Of a DNA stretch of 64,000 nt, positions 11,701-24,513 are shown in pieces. The DNA lies in assembly GCA_028583605.1 (NCBI GenBank), contig CM053327.1:7687316-7751315 (forward strand), read 5' to 3'. The DNA comes from Dastarcus helophoroides (lineage: Eukaryota; Arthropoda; Insecta; Coleoptera; Bothrideridae). How positions within the stretch are numbered: the first letter of the stretch is position 1; each line of letters opens with the position of its first letter. A model generated the notes under the pieces. It was not told the origin of the DNA and did no database searches. It saw nothing but the letters and a program-made list of their open reading frames with translations. The position numbers and the translations under genes were made by a program.

Positions 11701-14700
11701 ATTTTAGATTTCTGTAATCTTCTTTAATTAAACTTGAAATTGTGTTACAGTTATGAAAAAAAAGTTGTCATTCAACTGCGAAATCTTGACTTTTTTTTAA
11801 TTGAGCGTCAAAGTGTTAAAGTGGAGTTCTCCAAATTAAGGTAAAAGCACCGGCAGTGGGCACTGCTCCGGTATTGCACACTTTAAACTTTGAAAGTTTA
11901 TAATAAACGTTTGATCTTATGCATAGCATTCAAACCAACGCAATTTTGTTCCATAAACCCTAGTTTCAATGGGTTGAACTACAACTTCCTCCCTGCATCA
12001 GCATACTAAAACTTTCTTAGTACATAAGGTGTGTGACGCACTACGATAATATTTTCTAGATTAGATAAAGAACTAGGTGCAAAGTTTTGATCATCAGCGC
12101 TCTATTTGGATCCATAAGCTTTTAATTGATCATTTAAGGCATAAAGAACCGATTCGCAAAATTTCATTTGATGTTGTTTTAATGTTTTTTTAACCTATGC
12201 TTACTACAGAGAATCTCAAGGTGTCTTGGTGGTGGGCACTACTGACACCTTCGGGGTTTTGCAAGAATCCTTTTTTTTTTGTTGTGTAAACACGCCCTGT
12301 TTTAGTCTTATTCTATTTTGAGTACAGGAACCAGTAGTAGGCATGATGTTTTTCTTTTCACATTTGTCAAATATTTAACTGTTAACAGGGCGTGAAACCA
12401 TTATAATCCGCTGAAATATAAGTGAGCTAGTTTTTGTAATCCGTTAACATCTTGTTCGTTTGTTTAGTTTTTTCTAGAACAGAGATAATATACAGGGTGC
12501 GGAAGTTAAATCCGGGCAAATTTCAATTTTAATTTCGCGCTATACCGTAGTTCCGTCAGAGGTCGCGATTGCGGTTTTCGATAGCTATGGGTGTCTAGTA
12601 AACATATATAACCTTAAAATAGCCGAGATGCTGGGAACAAGTGCGGAGTACAATCGAAGAGCCGCGATTATTGAAAACCTTCGCGCTGGGCGTTCGGGTA
12701 CCCGAGATCGACCGCTTATGATGTTGTGGCGAAATACTATGCTTCAGAGAAGTCCAAAGAAGGTTCCGCTGACCCGGCGAGAAGTTCCCATTCGAGGGAA
12801 CGGTTGTCACTAACTCCGGCGGTTGTGGAAAGGGCTCAGCAGCTGATTTCGGAGGACCGTGGACAATCGTTGCGGAAATTGGCGTCAGTGGTGGGTGTCA
12901 GGCGAGCGAACAATGCGTCGGATTGCAGAGGAGGACATACGATACAAGTCCTACACAATCAAGGTGCGACAGATGCTGTCTGAAGCTGCCAAAACAAAGC
13001 GGATTGCTCGCTGCAGCCTGCTACTGAGTTCTTTGAAAATCGAAGCAGCGGGGCGAATCAGATTTTTTTTCCGATGAAAAAATTTTCACTGTTAATGCGA
13101 AAATCAACCGGAGAAATGATCGCTGGCTCGCCCGCGACCCCGAGGACGTTCCGATTGTTGCTCGAACCAAATTTCCGGCCAGTGTTCACGTCCTAGGTGT
13201 TGTGTCCAGTGAATGTGACGTCATGCCGCCACATGTCTTTGAAAAAGGACAAACTATTACAAAACAAGCTTATTTGAACGTTTTAAAGGAAGTTGTGGTA
13301 CCGTGGATGGTAACTGTGGCCACGGGGAGGCAATATGTTTTTCAACAGGACGGTGCACCGGCTCACACAAGCCATTTAGTCCAAAACTGGCTCTCAGACA
13401 ATGCGGACATGTTCTGGTCCAAAGAGTTTTGGCCCCCGAATAGCCCGAATTTGAACCCCCTCGACTATTATGTTTGGAGCGTTGTTGAACGGGTTACCAA
13501 TAAGTCACGGCACCCTAATGTCGCGTCTCTACGTGCCGCTATCGAAGCAGCATTCGCCATTATAGACAGCGCTGCGTTACAGAGAGGATGCGGGCGCTTC
13601 AGGACAAGAATGGAGGCGATAATTGAGGCCAACGGCGGTTATACTGAATGATTGTACTCTTGACAGGTCACACGAATATTAACTGAAAACATTTTCTTTT
13701 ACATTTGTTCTTTGTGTCAATATATTATATTTGAAAACAAAGTTTTATTTGTCCGGATTTAACTGCCGCACCCTGTAGAAAAGGGGCCAAAATTTTTAAT
13801 TATCCACAGAACACTATGGAAAGCACTCTGCAAGGTATTAATTAAGTAATTTCTTAAGCAATTGTTGCTAAAAAATTTTGGGTGTTTCATTACAAAAAAA
13901 AAATTATAACCGAATTGAGAAAAAAGTGGGACCGACTTCGACATTTGGCGTAGCAGAATAAAGTGGCTTAAGGGAATGGATCTTGTCAATGGCATAGAAT
14001 GGGTTTTCTGTAACTAAAGCGCGAGTTTCAGACAACTTTCAACAGGAAGTCGATGATTAGAAACTGGAAAATCCTTTCAGTAATAGTTTAAGACACAAGG
14101 GTCCTTCGGGTGTAAGAAGTACAAGAGCCAATAGCAGAACAGGTAAATACGCCAAGTATGTCAAATGCATAGTCCACCATCGGCAATAATCCAACTAGAA
14201 TAGAAGAGTTTGGAAGGATTTAAGAAAGCGTTGGAGTGACTGGAGAGCCCAATAAAAAAAGGAAGTGATACCCAATGCAGTGACATCACGACAACGGTAA
14301 CGATACATAGGGTTAAAGCTGAAAAGAAAGAATAACTGTAGATTAGAAAAATCAGAAAAACTGATATTAGGCTGAAGAAACAGGACGAAAACGAATTGGC
14401 CCAGAAAAAAAGTTTTGAAAAAGAAAAGAACCCAGATACAAGTTGCGGGAAGAAGAATAAAAACGAAAGAAGAAACTGAAAGAGCTGCAAATCAACAAAA
14501 ACAAGTACGATGATTTGGAAACTGATTTAAAGCCAAAAGACCAAGATAGGTGGTTATCAGCAAATAGCTTAGATGAGTCTCTAAGTTTGAATAGCAATTC
14601 TGAAAGGGGCTAAGTTAACGCTTTGTTTTTGTTTTGCTGCTAAAAACTTCCAGAGAAAGCTGAAATTGGCGCAAAAAATTTCAAAGTAGCAAAAAACGTG

Positions 14701-17700
14701 TGATTTGCACATTTTTCCTAATATCTGTTAGTTAGATGCTTCTAAAAAAGTTAAATGTGTTTGACGCATCGATAATATTAAGTCATTATAAATAAAATTG
14801 TACTAGAAAATTGTCAATAATTAGTGGTTTTCAATTAAACAAAATGTGCCCACTACCGGAACAAACAAGTGCCCACTACTGAAAATTCCCTGCCACTACC
14901 GATGCATTTCACGACCTTCAGAAATGATTTTTTTCCTATTTTTTTTTATAAAACCAATTGAGTGTTTTAACACAATAACGTGAGTAAATAAAGTCAATAA
15001 AAGTTGGAAAACTTGAAATTGCTGAAACAATCTAAACTTTTAAGAATTATACACAAAACTTTAAGAAGTCGTCCTTAAAGCGCCCATTACCAGTGTATTT
15101 ACCTTAAGGCCGATATTTGAAGAAAGAACTTGTGACTGTTTTTTGAAAAATCGACTTTTGTGTCGAAATATCGACTCTGGATTCAAAATTTTAGGTCAAA
15201 TCTCGAAAATTCAAATTTAAAATCGAAATTATGAGTAATAATAAAAATGGAGAAAATTCGATAGCAGCTGTAATTTCGAGAAATACCTTCGAAAATTCGG
15301 AAAAAAATAACAGATATATTTAAATTGATAGTTTAAAGACAAATTTTTGAAATATGGGTTTAAACTTTTGTGAAAAAAATTACAATTGAAGAAGTCGGAA
15401 ATTTGCATTTAAAGATGAAATTTCCAGAAAAGTTCACAATTTATAAAAAAAAGTTTTTCTAAACATTTGGCGTTTTGACTTACTGGAGTTTTTAACTTTT
15501 ATGAATGTATCATGTGCTTCATGTGGATGTTTTTTTCTTTTAGTGTTACAATCAAAAACAAGGAATCTTTAGGCATATCTAATATAATACGAAAATTAAC
15601 ATTATTTTTCAACAAAGATCTAACCAAAATTGATCAAGCTTTACAATTTACGTATTTAGATGAACTGACTCGCCTGACTTGTACTTTTTGCGAAGGTGCT
15701 GCTGTAGAAGAATCCGTAAGTATATTTTCCTCAGTTTATGAATTTCGTGTATCGTTAACTGCATTTTTTAGAATTCTGATGATGAAAAATATTTCAATGA
15801 AGCATTCGACAACATGCTGGAAGCCTGGATGACTATACTTCAGGAATACGTAGAAGATTTCAATGTATTATCCGAATATGCAACAAAAGTTTTCAATACA
15901 TACTTACAATGTCATCTAGGTCCTCCAGAGGGATCTAGGCGACATAACGATTCCGAAGTTGAAGATATTGAAGATAACGAAGACAACGATCGAATTAAAT
16001 ACAAAGACCAGCTGCAAACCATCGGGATGTTCGGCCGCGTCATTTTGCAGCATTCGCTCCCTATTCTGTACAAGTAAGTCCATTATTCATACCCAAAGTT
16101 ATTCAGTTTTGTCATGGACACCAAATACTTGAGTATTCCCCATCATCTAATTCAGTGGTAATCAACCTGGTCCCTACCTCCCACTAGTGAGCATTTTGAG
16201 CTTTTTGGTGGACGGTAGAAGTTTTATCCAAAATCAAACTCCTGATTATTAAATAACAATATACATCTTCTCAGAAGAGAGGGAGGCGAGGAGACTTTTT
16301 TTTAATCATCAAATATCAAATCACTTACGAATAGGGAGTAGGGAGGCTGTTTGAAAGTGAAGACCTTTTTTTTATAGGGGACTTTTTCCAAAAAATTTCT
16401 TTTCTTTTTCAAAATTCATTACTTCCTTGGAAAGATTTTTTCGAAATTTCGGCTATTTTCTCAAATTTTGTATTTTTTTACAATATTTGTCTTTTACTTT
16501 TGAAATTTCGCAATTATTCATAAAATTGGACTTCTTTTATCAAACATGACTGTCGAAATTTCGAATTTTTATTTAAAAATTGGTTGTTTTTTTCTGACGT
16601 TTCGCCATTTCTCAAATTCGATTTTTTCTCAAAATTTCGACTTTTTTTAATTCTGCAAATTTCTGCTTGTCTTTTCTTTGAAATCTGCTCGATCTTCTGA
16701 TAAAAAGAGTTTTTTTTGGAAATTTAAAATTTTTATAAAAGGACAAAATTGCGGAAATGTTTTCTTTGTAAATTTCAATTTTTTTTAATCCAAATTTCTG
16801 GAAATTTCAACTTGTTTATTAAAATTTTGACGTGCATCACAATATTAGACATTTTCTGACGCCACATTGAGGGCAGCTCTGATTCGAGCAATCAGGAAAA
16901 AATAAATATTCACCCAAGAAATTTCGATTTTTTTTCTTAAAATTTCGATTTTTCCTAAAATTTGGTTTTTTTTATTTTGATAAAACTCACTTTTTCTGGG
17001 AAATTTCGAATTTCCACTAGGATTAAACGTTTTTTCTGAAAATTTAAGATCTCTTTCGCAAATGTTCGATCATTTTCTTGTAATTTCGTCTTTTTTGAAA
17101 TTTTGTACTAGCATTTTTCAGTTTCGACTTTTTTCTTAAAATTGTACTTTGGAAAATTTTGAATTTTTGACCATTTCGAAGTTTACTCGAAATTTGGCTT
17201 TTTCCAAATTCCAATACAACAATTAGCTTTTTCAGAAAATTTCGATCTTTTAGAATTTGATTTTTTTAGAAATTTTGACTGGTTTCTTAAAGTTTGCCCT
17301 TTTCGCGAAATATTGATTTTTATCTCAGTATCTGGTATTTAATATTTCTAGAAATTTCTCCTTTTTCCTGGTTAATTGGTCTTTATTGGTCTTTTTCTGA
17401 AAATTTTGACTTTTTCCCTCTTAAAATATATAATATTTTTAAAATTCGTGTTTGATCTTCAAAAACTTCCTTTTTGGACTTTTGTTTAAAAAATCGTTTA
17501 TTTATTGCAAAATTCTGCCATTATTTCTAAATATTTTGTTTTTTTTTTCAACAAATTGTGACGGAATGTTAAAAAAAATGCTGAAAAAAATATTTTTGGG
17601 GATTTCGAGAAAAAGTTACTTATAAATTCAACGTCTGTACTGAATATTAAATTTTGAGAACAATGAGAACAACTGCGTTTTTTCACGGAATTAAACTTTT

Positions 17701-20700
17701 GAAAATTTTTACTTTTTTCCAATTTTGGACATTTTTTGAGTTTTTGGGATAAGTTAGGTTTTTATTTTTAATATGGTTTATTGAAAATTCCTACCTTTCC
17801 AAAAAAAAATTTTATTTCAAATTTTTTTGGAAATTACTACTTTGAACTAATTGAATATTCTCTGTTTTCTTAAAAATTCGATCTTTTTCTCGAAATTGCA
17901 ATGTATTTTTCAATTTTTCATTTTTTTCGAAATTCACCTTTTTTGATTAATTGTTTTTTGAACATTGATAGACAAATCTCGACCCCTGAAACCAAGAAAT
18001 ATTAATAATAAGTAGATCAGAAGATGATGGCTTGGCTGTCGAAACCTGTTAGAGCAACTGTAGGGCCTTTTAATATTTCTTGGCTTCAGGGGACAAGATT
18101 TGTACATCGATTTTTAAGATAACCAAGGACCAGTCCATTCCACCAAAAGACTATTTTTTTGAATTTATTTTTTAAATTTGATTCTCTGTAATTTCAATCT
18201 ATTGCTTGTTCTCCAAATTTTGTCTCTTACGTCAAAATTCGATATTTTCAGTTTTTGGATATTCCCGTTTAAATGAATGTTTTCTGAAGATTTAAATTTT
18301 TATAGAATTCGTTTATTTTTCTAAAATTAGATCAAAATTTTAATAGAAAACTCAGAATCTGAAAATAATACTTTTAGAAAATTTTGAGAAAATGATTTCT
18401 TCTAAATTTCAAAAATATGACAAAATTTGAATAATGTAAACATTTTGATTTTGGTGGAACGGACTGGTCCTTGGTTACCTTAAAAAATTGAAATACAAAT
18501 CTTGTCCCCTGAAACCAAGAAAGATTAAAAAACACAACAAAGGTTGCTCTAACGCATTTCGACAGCCAAGCTATCATCTTCAGAGAGATAGTGACATTTT
18601 GAAAGAAATATTTTTGAAAGCTGCAAGTTTTTTTACCTAAATTCGACTTGTGCTGGAAATTACCACTTTTTTAGCAAAAACTGACTTTTGGAAATTTTGT
18701 CTTTTGACATTTCCACTTTTTCGAAATTTCTTGAAGTTTTCTGAAAGGTTTTTTCTTAAAACTTGGCCCTTTTTCTAAATTTTGACTTTAATCTGGAAAT
18801 CCGATCTGCCCCCCCCTTTAAAGAAAATCCTGCCTACGCTCATGTCATTAGATGTATATTTTTATGGCAATATGACAAGTGGTCAATAAAGGAGCATGTG
18901 ATCTCTTTATTTAGTTGTCACTAACAACAATTTTGACAACCTTTTCTTTAGTTGTTAACTAATATCGCTCCTCTTTGGTTTTTGGTGGGTGATACAAAAG
19001 TGGGCGGTAGACATAAAAAGGTTGACTACCCCTGATCTATAATTGATAATTCAGATACTTCAACCAAGAATATGTTGAATCTGTTTACATACTCAGATTA
19101 AACATTTAAATATTTCCGATCTTTACATTATATTATTACAGATTGTTGGAATCTGGCATGGAAAAATTGAAAAGCCACCTGCATGGAATGCAGAACAGGG
19201 CGATGACCATCTCTGAGGCCAGCGCCCTGGAAGGCATATTTGAGGACTTACACTGGACTCTACTCATAGCCGGTCACGTGCTGTGCATGGACAGCGATGG
19301 AGAAATTCCATTAATCCCGTCCGACATCATGCATTACTCCATGAAGCAAATTTCCAACCAGCAATCGAACCTGGATGCCACTTTGAAGGTACTCGCGACG
19401 GCGCATCAGGTGGCGATTCAACCTGAAGCTTTGGATCAGTGCGACCAAGTAATTAGGATATTCGCCGATGTACTCAGATTGAGCGTGCTGGAGGGGATGG
19501 CCGCCGACGTTAAACTCGGCCATTTTATGAGTCCCGAAGTCAGCTGTACTGTGATGTGGTTTTTGAAGAGATGGTGCCTTTCTTACTTGCTACCTGATGA
19601 AAACTTTTATTTAGAAGTGAGCCGGTTCAATTTATATTTTTTTAGATTTTCTTTTTTGAAAAACGTGGCTTTTTCAAAATTGTTACCTTTTGAAAATTTC
19701 CCATTTTTTTCGATATTTCCACTTTTGTAAAACTGTTGAATTGTCTGAAAATTTCAATCAGTTTTGAATATTTCAATTTTTTTTTTATTTCAATGTTATT
19801 TTTTAAATATTCTTCATGATGTACTCTCATTGGTCAGAAACATTATATTTGTTAATGAAAGCTGACAATATTGTAAAACATTTTTTGAAATATTACGTAG
19901 TTTGTTGTAATATTTCAGAAAATGTTTCAGAATATTGTTGTTGGAAATATCGTTCAAAGCGTGAGAGCAAAAATCTTTCAGTATTCATTTTAAAGTAAAA
20001 TATTAGACACCCTCGAATGCTTTATGAGTTTCGATGTATCTTTTACGAACTGAAACCTGATACAGGTACTTCAAGTTAGTTGGAACACTCTAGGTGGATG
20101 ATTAATTCTAAGAACGCTGGTCAGTCTCTTTTCTGAAAATAAGTTTTAAGGGAGTAACGTTGACGTATATATTGTTACAGGCTTTATCGTGGTTCGAATT
20201 GATTATTAAACACGTGCTAAATAATACCCACTTTATTATTAAACTTAACTCGGATCACCACAACTAACCAATTAACTCACTTATTATTGACTTCTACTAA
20301 CTCACTAACTACACTGACTCTAATAGGGAAAGCTGACCGCCTTATATAATTTTAGCTACCGGGTTCTAGAAAAATCACGCAGATAAGGCTTATCTGCGTG
20401 ATTTATCGCGGCCGCTTTCCCCCTATCATATCTTTCTAGAAACTTTTCTTACGCACTAAATCCTAGTCCAAATTCTATTCTATCTATTTACATTACGTTA
20501 CAGTATATATTAGCAGAATTAAGTAGTGATCATAAAATAGACCAGATGTATTTGGAAATATTATGAAACGATTTTGTTTTGAGTGAAGGAATTGATGTTG
20601 AAACTTCGAAAAGCACGCGAAACACACATCTTCCGAGACCTCTTGTGTAAATAAAGTCTCGATAATTGAATTGTTTCGTTGAACTAAATCGTTCATACAC

Positions 20701-22420
20701 ACCCCATTTTCAATAATTGTCAATTTTCATTAATAAAAATGTCAATATTTCCAAAATGGGTCACAGAAATGTTTTTTTTTTTTAATTTTTCTAAATTAAC
20801 CTCTTTCTGTTAATTCCACTGTTATTAAAAATTTCGACTATTGTTAAAGCTACGTTTTAAGTTCATTGGTCATAGTTACATATACTATTTATTGGTCTTG
20901 GTGGCAAGTAATATAAATGTGTCTCGGTTCTTTTCGATTTCAGATTAGTCCCACAATCATTGGCGCCGTCGGCAAAGACACCGAGGGGGCGAACTTCGTT
21001 TTAAATTTCATTTTAGGCAAAATTCAGTCCAACCTCTCTCATTTCACATCCGAACCGGTTCTCCTTAGAGACACGGCCGAGCTCTTTTCCGATATCGTCT
21101 GTGTCAAACAAAAGTAAGTCCCAACTACAAACAACCAATATAACTAAAATGTTCATCTTTAGGGCTGTCCATATCATTAAAACCGAAGGTTTCTGGAACT
21201 TGATCAACGTGCAGACGAAGCTCCAAGCCGGCAGTTTACCGCCTGGCATCCGAACGGGGATTTACAAGGGCTTCGTTTTAGCGGGAACCGCCCTGCAAGA
21301 CCCCGTGGAGATGAATAATTATTACGAGCAACTTCTGAAGCCGCTGCAGGTTAAATTCAAAGCGTTGGTATCGCAGGAGAATTTTACGAGGGTGTTCCAC
21401 GAGGAGAAAATGCAGGGAGAAATCGTCGATCTGCTGGAATGTTTCACGGGTCTAACAAAAGGCGCACAACTGTCCAACGTGCAGATTTTATTTGACTTTC
21501 TATCCCCAATTTTGTCGGAGTTGCCCGCGCTGTTGAACGTTTACGCTAACATTCAGGTCGTAGTGCAGTTAATTTTGGAGTTGTTCGGGCAGTGCGCCAA
21601 AAACATGCTATGCTTTTTAAACGCTGCCGACACCAAGAAAATGTACGATTACACGTTTTCCATAGTTCAAGTTTACACAAAATGCAACTCGAACCGGTTC
21701 ACGTGCGAGACTTTTGCCGAAGAGAGCAGTTTTCAAGATTTGGCTTTGGTGCTTTCATTACTAACGGCAATTCTATCGAAAGATTGCATCGACTTATGCC
21801 CTACCGTGGAAGAAGTCGAGGTCACTACTGCTTCAGAGGTCTCCTTGGTGTGTTTGAACTTCGTCATGCCGCTAATGAGCCGTGAGTTGTTAAAGTACCC
21901 GACGCTTTGCACCCTCTACTACAGGTTACTAGTTATAATAAATGATATGTATCCAGAGAAGATATGCGCCCTTCCTGGAGACCTCCAAGGGCAGCTGCTG
22001 CAATCCATCAGGATCGGCCTAACCGACTTTGGCGCCGACGTGTCTCAAATGTGCATAGATTTTATCCAAGGGATGGCCGGCTACCTCTACTTACATCAAG
22101 CGCAACATTTTGAATTTTACTCAGCGCTTCGGCCATTTTTGGCCCTCGTTCTAGATCTGTGCCTAACAAATCAAATCAGCTCCGACACTACGACGTGTAT
22201 ATACTCTTTAATTTGCTGTTACTACGACGAATATCAAAATCTCATCCAATCTCTAATTCAGTCACAGACGGATCCACTGATAGCTGACAGATTGTCGGCC
22301 GCTTTCGTAAATCTGAACACTAATGTGGAATTCAATGGTCATAGGCGTCACAAATTAAAATTTAGGGATAACTTTGATAAATTCATTGTTAACGTTCAGG
22401 GATTTCTACTTATCAAGTAG
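8787..22420 (+). CDS. XPO4: Exportin-4, nine exons
   Basis: A complete importin-beta-family nuclear export receptor (exports eIF5A and SMAD3 in mammals). The nine exons that keep one frame are 8787-8837, 8900-9286, 10261-10534, 10679-10961, 15544-15715, 15772-16073, 19142-19616, 20944-21113 and 21163-22420, giving about 1123 residues (human protein 1151). Family matches include APPNMVTNEER and SKVDYVQFEAA near the N-terminus, KDTEGANFVLN, FWNLINVQTKL, SRELLKYPTLCTLYYRL, and NVQGFLLIK at the end. The chosen start, MSDQMILELEAAARIIM, corresponds to the human helix before MAPPSMV. All junctions are GT-AG except intron 3 (10535-10678), which is AT-AC with U12 signals. Intron 4 (4.6 kb) holds a nested transposon, intron 6 a hammerhead-like inverted repeat and intron 7 a solo-LTR-like insert. 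No disabling change is seen. Confidence 0.95.
10535..10678 (+). other. AT-AC U12-type intron of exportin-4
   Basis: This intron begins ATATCCTTTT and ends TTCCTTAACTAATTGTAC. The 5' site matches the U12 AT-AC consensus, and the TTCCTTAAC branch site lies about 10 nt before the AC end, as expected for the minor spliceosome. Removing exactly this piece joins exon 3 to exon 4 through a TTA codon and gives SWGFISVLLPKRLIGVFE, which aligns without gaps to the human SWNFL...IAMFE segment. No AG acceptor exists between the in-frame TAA at 10666-10668 and the conserved exon 4 codons, so a normal U2 intron does not fit. Confidence 0.8.
12493..13775 (+). mobile_element. Mariner-like element, DD37D (maT-type), inactive
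   Basis: The element is 1283 bp, bounded by TA on both sides (12491-12492, 13776-13777). Its terminal inverted repeats of about 29 bp begin CAGGGTGCGG(A/C)AGTTAAATCC and have two mismatches. The interior encodes a mariner-family transposase in several frames. The N-terminal helix-turn-helix part lies at 12613-13060, the first catalytic region (SDEKIFTV) just after a T-run at 13062-13070, and the rest in one clean frame at 13202-13651. Frame breaks throughout the N-terminal half and at the T-run make it non-functional. It sits inside another transposon in exportin-4 intron 4. Confidence 0.9.
13202..13651 (+). pseudogene. Mariner transposase, C-terminal half
   Basis: This 149-codon frame carries the second catalytic motif QQDGAPAH and the third, NPLDYYVW, with 37 residues between the two aspartates. 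That spacing defines the DD37D (maT-like) mariner clade. The first aspartate (SDEKIFTV) is upstream in a shifted frame. In the usual SPDLNP motif the non-catalytic D is N here. The fragment ends in a natural stop 120 bp before the right terminal repeat. Confidence 0.85.
16370..17960. repeat. Degenerate AAATTTCGAC repeat field in XPO4 intron 6
   Basis: About 1.6 kb of imperfect repeats of the AAAATTTCGACTTTTTTC type lie mostly in one orientation, with T-runs. No coding content is recognisable. The same field resumes at about 18130-18350 and 18600-18800. Confidence 0.6.
17979..18590. mobile_element. Inverted repeat with hammerhead-like cores (Penelope-type relic?)
   Basis: A block at about 18017-18152 is repeated in inverse orientation at about 18452-18588, including GGACAAGATTTGTA, AACCAAGGACCAGTCC and TTCCACCAAAA. 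Each arm carries AGATGAT(G/A)GCTTGGCTGTCGAAA. On the minus strand of the right arm this reads CTGAAGAT, then a six-base-pair stem (GATAGC/GCTGTC), then GAAA, resembling the conserved hammerhead ribozyme core CUGANGA-stem II-GAAA but with one extra U. Such motifs are known in terminal repeats of Penelope-like retroelements. A further copy of the CCCCTGAAACCAAGAAA segment lies at 17979. Confidence 0.4.
20173..20502. mobile_element. Solo-LTR-like insertion in XPO4 intron 7
   Basis: A 330-bp block starts TGTTACAG and ends CGTTACA. It is flanked on both sides by the identical octamer GTATATAT (20165-20172, 20503-20510). The TGTTAC...GTTACA ends and an internal TATATAA (about 20343) resemble BEL/Pao-type long terminal repeats, but an 8-bp duplication is longer than usual for those, and the flanks are low complexity. 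It contains a perfect 16-bp-arm hairpin (20372-20404, AATCACGCAGATAAG with its inverse around a single G). No internal coding region accompanies it. Confidence 0.45.
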
Positions 22421-24513
22421 TTTATTTGGTCTTTAAGTTTCAAAATGTTTATTTCGACTTGGAAGCTGCCCATAATCTCACTCTTTTTCATGATAAGCTG
22501 CGAATACAAACGCACCTTTGTACAATTACTGTTTTAATTAAGCAATATGTATGGGCATTTATCATAGGTTGCAAATTAAAAATCGAACTGCCAGCAAATG
22601 ACCAAGTTATCAACCTTTGCTATCATGTATTCACATCTAATTTTGCGGATGCAGTAATATTAAAAACAAACCGTATTTGTTTGAAGGATGAAGAAATTCA
22701 TCATATATATATTTTTATAACGTGACTGATGTACGAAACTTGTATTTATTGCTAAGTAAAATACATAACGATTTTTTTCTTGCATTTTTATTTTATAGTC
22801 TTCTATAGTGGAAATGAATATTGAATTAATTGTGTAACAATTTTTAATTTGGCTCCATCCAGGCTACATACAATGTAACTAAAGTTACAAAGATCACTAG
22901 CAGAGCAGACCTGAGCATCTAAGCAAACAATGTTCATGGCGCTCTTGTCAGCAGTATCATTACTACAATTTATATCATGCTTTTTTCCAGATTTTAATCT
23001 CAAAATTTGAACTTGGGTTCATTTCTTTAATTTTGAGGTTTTTTCTGAAATGTCAAGTTTTTTGTTAATTTAAACTAAAATTTGAATTTCTAGTTTTATC
23101 AATAAAATTTCGATTTTCAATGCAATTCAATATTATCCAAAATATCGAGAATTTAAAAAAAACTAAAGAATATTTTTGCAAAATGTTATTGTTCATCTCT
23201 TTTTCTGAAAGTTTGTAAATTATAAATTTAAACTTTTTTTCTAAAAATTCTGCTTTTCCTTAAAAATGTCAAAGTAAATCACGAAATTTCGATTTAAATT
23301 CGAAAACTTCTAATCTCCAATTCAAAATTAGACTTCTAATGATCTTGATATTTTTGAACTTTGATTTTATTTTCAGACAAATCTGCGTCTTATATTTGAA
23401 CACATCATTTTTTTTGTCATTTTCTTTATAAATTTCTTGTTTAAAGTAAAAATAAAAAAAAATCATAATTTTGAAAGACAAGATTTTTCTAAACAACTTG
23501 AAATAATTTTTAAAAAAGTCTAATTTTTCAGTTAAAAAAATACATTTTAAAAATACTGAAAGAAATAAAAAAATGTTCAAAAAAAGTCCAAAATGTTCAT
23601 AAAAAGTTCAAAATTTTGAACATAGTTTTGAGTTTTCACTTGGGCCTTTCAACATTTCCAGGTATAATTTATAAGTTTGAAAAAAATAATAAATCGTACC
23701 TTTTTCGAAACCTCTACTTTTTTTACACTTTGGGAGAAACTAACAACTTGCAAAAATAAAATTCAATTCAGGCTTTAACATGAAATTACGAAAAAAACTT
23801 GGGAGATTTTGAGAAAAACTTACAATTAAAATAAGAATTTAAATTTTTGATGTGAAAATTTTGATATAACTTCTTTTGCAGAGTAATTTTTAGAAAAGTT
23901 AAAATTTCGAGATTAGAGATTTCCGAAAGAAGTCAAATTTTTGAGAAAAGTGTTAGATTTAGATTTTCTTTTAGTGTTCACTGAGGCTTTTTTCTTGAAT
24001 TAAAAAAACAAAATTCCAAGATTATACTCCACATTTTGAGAAAGTATTTTGAAGAAAATGTTTGTCAATTTTTCTCAATTTTTGTTTCTTTCGATTTCCA
24101 GCTTTAACTTGACATATTCCTATTTGGATTTATTTCATGATCTTGTCTCACAGTTTCTTAAAAATACTGATTTTGAGGTGAAAGTGTATACTGTAATTTT
24201 AAAATTTTGACTTCTTTACATTTTCAGTTTAAACTTGAGATTTTGAATAAAAATCGAAAAACTAATTTATTAAAAAAAAATCAAAATTTTGTGTCCAGTT
24301 TCAGCAATGAATCTTCGATTTTTTTTAAATAATCAGTAAAAATTCCATTTTCATCAAAAATTACGAGTTTCAAGTGGAAATAGACACTTCCACATCTTTC
24401 GACCTATTTTGTGAAAGTCGGCTTAAAGATTTAATAAGATATGAAAAAAAAAACAAAAAATTGAATAAATTCACAGCCAACTTTAATATATACTAAGTAT
24501 ATTTTACAAAAAA
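22421..24513. repeat. Region between XPO4 and MANEA (convergent)
   Basis: The first few hundred bases are probably the exportin-4 3' untranslated region. From about 22990 the sequence becomes the degenerate AAATTTCGA-type AT-rich field, in mixed orientation, up to about 24450. No gene is recognised. Confidence 0.5.

Larger units (their letters stand above)
11840..15103. mobile_element. DNA transposon with GGTAAA termini, in XPO4 intron 4
   Basis: The left end TTAA-GGTAAAAGCACCGGCA (11836 onward) is mirrored by GTATTTACC-TTAA ending at 15107. The inverted match extends inward through AGTGGGC/GCCCATTA, giving about 22-24 bp of imperfect terminal repeat. Subterminal copies of a (G)TGGGCACT/AGTGCCCAC motif occur near both ends (11855, about 12233, 14846-14890). 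The duplicated site is TTAA (piggyBac/Kolobok/Sola3 type) or TA if the ends are read as AGGTAAA. The interior around 14025-14600 has broken frames with a faint pogo-like stretch (NSLRHKGPSGVRSTRANS). A mariner copy (12493-13775) is inserted in it, so it is the older element. Confidence 0.5.

Noticed and set aside
14161..14597. Minus-strand frames rich in Phe/Ser
   Set aside because: They are the antisense of a lysine-rich broken frame inside the XPO4-intron transposon.
20180..20195. GGTTCGAATT as a tRNA B box
   Set aside because: No A box, cloverleaf or acceptor stem fits around it; it lies within the solo-LTR-like insert.
20372..20404. Hairpin AATCACGCAGATAAG as a micro-palindrome insertion
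   Set aside because: Flanking 7-mers are unrelated, and it sits inside a larger inserted block.
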